The notes under the pieces: generated by a model
The model's database searches: none
Told to the model about the DNA's origin: nothing
Seen by the model: only the letters and a program-made list of their open reading frames with translations
Program-made: the position numbers and the translations under genes
Assembly: GCF_000215745.1 (NCBI RefSeq)
Contig: NC_015663.1
Coordinates: forward strand, 3,720,001-3,784,000
DNA from: Klebsiella aerogenes KCTC 2190
Lineage (GTDB): Bacteria; Pseudomonadota; Gammaproteobacteria; Enterobacterales; Enterobacteriaceae
Reading direction: 5' to 3'
Length of the DNA: 64,000 bases
Shown here: in pieces, positions 62,442-64,000 of the stretch
How the letters are laid out: every line of letters begins with the position of its first letter
How positions within the stretch are numbered: position 1 is the stretch's first letter

Positions 62442-63833
62442 TCAGACAATACCGGTTAAATAGAACACGGCAATGACAAACAGAACCGCGAGACTTTTGA
62501 TAAGCGTAATGGCGAAAATGCCGCCGTAAGCCTGGCGATGACTTAAGCCGGTGATTGCCAGCAGCGTGATGACGGCGCCGTTATGCGGCAGGGTATCCAT
62601 GCCACCGCTGGCCATTGAAGCGACGCGGTGGAGTACCTCAAGCGGAATATTAGCGGCGTGGGCGGCAGCCACGAAGGTATCGGACATTGCCGCCAGCGCG
62701 ATGCTCATTCCGCCGGAGGCGGAACCGGTGATCCCCGCCAGTACGGTTACGCTAATCGCCTCGTTTAACAGGGGATTGGGAATGGCGGTCAGTGCTTTCG
62801 ACAACACCAGAAAACCCGGCAGGGCGGCAATCACCGCACCGAAGCCATATTCCGATGCGGTATTCATCGCCGCGAGGATCGCGCCGCCGACCGCCGTACG
62901 GCTGCCTTCCGCCAGACGGCCGCGAATATTACGAAAACCGAACACCAGCACCACGACGATACCGGATAGCAGCGCGGCCTCGACGGCCCAGATAGCGGTG
63001 ATTTTGCCGACCTCGGTGACGATGGGTTTGGCAAGCCCTGGCAGCGTTAGCTCGTGGCTGGCGCCGTACCATTGCGGGATCCAGCGGGTAAACAGCAGGT
63101 TCAGCAGGCCAACCAGCAGCAGCGGGGCAATGGCGATCAGCGGATGCGGCAGATTGATGTTATCCGGCGTCTGCGGCTCGTTTTGCAGATCGGTACCGTA
63201 ACCCTCGCCATTCGCGAGCGCTTTACGCCGCTGTCGTTCCAGCCACAGTAAACCGAAGGTGATGATAAACAGTGAACCTATCAACCCAAGCCAGGGGGCG
63301 GCCCAGGCGTTGGTGCCAAAAAAGCTGGTGGGGATAATGTTCTGAATCTGCGGGGTGCCCGGCAGGGCATCCATGGTAAATGAGAATGCGCCCAGCGCGA
63401 CGGTTGCCGGGATCAGTCGCTTCGGGATTCCGCTTTGGCGAAACAGTTCGGCGGCAAAGGGATAGACCGCAAAAGCCACCACGAACAGCGAAACGCCGCC
63501 GTAGGTCAGCAGGGCGCAGACCAGCACGATCACCGGGATCGCATGTCGACGCCCGAGAATTTGAATCGCGGCGGCGACGATGGAACGCGAGAAGCCCGAT
63601 AGTTCAATCAGCTTGCCAAAGACGGCGCCGAGCAGAAATACCGGAAAATAGAGCTTCACGAAACCGACCATTTTTTCCATAAACAGGCCGGTAAAGGTCG
63701 GGCCTACCGCGCTCGGGTCGGTAAGCAGGACCGCGCCAAGCGCGGCGATAGGGGCAAACAGGATAACGCTGTATCCACGATACGCAGCCAGCATCAGTAA
63801 TGCCAACGCGGCCAGGGCAATCAACACACTCAT
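62442..63833 (-). CDS. GntP-family permease
   Basis: The protein has 463 residues and about twelve to fourteen membrane spans. Its pattern (YGGVSLFVVAFAVYPFAAELFRQSGIPKRLIPATVALGAFSFTMDALPGTPQIQNIIPTSFFGTNAW, then NTASEYGFGAVIAALPGFLV and GSASGGMSIALAAMSDTF) fits the GntP group. Family members import gluconate and other hydroxy acids. Being 23 bp from the hydroxybutyrate dehydrogenase gene and beside a hydroxyacyl-CoA dehydrogenase, it probably imports 3-hydroxybutyrate or a related ketone-body acid. Confidence 0.88.
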   Translation of the reverse strand: MSVLIALAALALLMLAAYRGYSVILFAPIAALGAVLLTDPSAVGPTFTGLFMEKMVGFVKLYFPVFLLGAVFGKLIELSGFSRSIVAAAIQILGRRHAIPVIVLVCALLTYGGVSLFVVAFAVYPFAAELFRQSGIPKRLIPATVALGAFSFTMDALPGTPQIQNIIPTSFFGTNAWAAPWLGLIGSLFIITFGLLWLERQRRKALANGEGYGTDLQNEPQTPDNINLPHPLIAIAPLLLVGLLNLLFTRWIPQWYGASHELTLPGLAKPIVTEVGKITAIWAVEAALLSGIVVVLVFGFRNIRGRLAEGSRTAVGGAILAAMNTASEYGFGAVIAALPGFLVLSKALTAIPNPLLNEAISVTVLAGITGSASGGMSIALAAMSDTFVAAAHAANIPLEVLHRVASMASGGMDTLPHNGAVITLLAITGLSHRQAYGGIFAITLIKSLAVLFVIAVFYLTGIV

Positions 63834-63880
63834 TACGACTCCTCACTATCATTGTTATTGTCGGGGTACAAAACGAGAAG

Positions 63881-64000
63881 TTACGGTTTCAGGGCGTAGC
63901 GCAGCTGATGCTCACGGCGCGACTGTATTCGTTTCTGCCGGGTCTCATCCCAGTGATAAAAACCTTGCCCGCTGCGGGCGCCGGTAGCGCCTTGCGCAAC
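63881..64000 (-). CDS. 3-hydroxyacyl-CoA (3-hydroxybutyryl-CoA) dehydrogenase, C-terminal end only
   Basis: The 39 visible codons end ...AQGATGARSGQGFYHWDETRQKRIQSRREHQLRYALKP and stop at 63881-63883. The ARSGQGFYHW stretch is the C-terminal hallmark of 3-hydroxyacyl-CoA dehydrogenases (usually KSGKGFYDW). The rest of the gene lies past the window edge. It is upstream of the GntP permease on the same strand, 47 bp away, and likely begins the operon for 3-hydroxybutyrate use. Confidence 0.75.
   Translation of the reverse strand, partial: VAQGATGARSGQGFYHWDETRQKRIQSRREHQLRYALKP

Overview
The window is a stretch of chromosome from an Enterobacteriaceae member of the Klebsiella/Raoultella type. 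The evidence is a complete budA-budB-budC acetoin/2,3-butanediol operon with divergent budR in the Klebsiella arrangement, BudC and BudB that read almost like the Klebsiella pneumoniae proteins, enterobacterial REP elements, a YbiC-like dehydrogenase and high-GC coding sequence over most of the window. No tRNA, rRNA, CRISPR array, integrase or intact insertion sequence was found.

Layout. (1) 0-8.8 kb is a sulfur module. A thiol dioxygenase of the cysteine/3-mercaptopropionate type and a multi-domain rhodanese read leftward. A LysR regulator, an SsuD-like flavin monooxygenase, an acyl-CoA-dehydrogenase-like flavoprotein, two different periplasmic binding proteins and an SsuCB-like ABC transporter read rightward as one overlapping operon. 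Four copies of an ATGC-N7-GCAT-type dyad in the two promoter regions suggest that one LysR regulator controls the whole module. (2) 8.8-15.3 kb is a ferric-siderophore system: a TonB-dependent receptor diverging from a FecE/FecCD/FecB-like ABC transporter, with two Fur-box candidates between them. (3) 15.3-21.3 kb starts with an RpiR regulator whose start overlaps the binding-protein gene. A three-part polar amino acid ABC transporter, an MFS exporter and an M20 amidohydrolase follow. A perfect 10-7-10 palindrome in front of the amino acid binding protein is a candidate RpiR operator.

(4) 21.3-41.5 kb is accessory in character. It is visibly more AT-rich over much of its length and holds many single genes with their own regulators: SDR/WYL, LysR/MFS/hydrolase, LysE, AraC/SnoaL-like, RidA/TetR, GNATs, an ASCH protein, a phosphatase, XRE-cupin, and ALDH/AraC. 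It also carries two broken genes (a GNAT and an M13 peptidase) and a family of short hairpin-forming repeats built around GTGCCA, spread between about 27.0 and 35.9 kb. (5) 41.5-45 kb carries a formate dehydrogenase H homologue with cysteine in place of the selenocysteine at residue 140, preceded by a -24/-12 (sigma-54) promoter, and a YbiC-type hydroxycarboxylate dehydrogenase. (6) 45.4-49.5 kb is an FbpABC/AfuABC-type ABC transporter. (7) 50.4-57.1 kb is a three-subunit periplasmic gluconate-2-dehydrogenase-type enzyme (Tat-exported small subunit, GMC flavoprotein, triheme cytochrome c) followed by its own heme lyase, a CcmF-CcmI fusion. (8) 57.3-64 kb holds budC-budB-budA, budR, and a second leftward operon for 3-hydroxybutyrate (dehydrogenase, GntP-family permease, and the end of a 3-hydroxyacyl-CoA dehydrogenase).

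The most unusual items are the CcmF-CcmI fusion dedicated by position to a cytochrome-linked dehydrogenase, the Cys-type formate dehydrogenase with a sigma-54 promoter and repeated upstream elements, the LysR dyad family across the sulfur module, the dispersed GTGCCA hairpin repeats, and the triple TetR operator. All names are from reading motifs and family resemblance by eye; no database search was possible.
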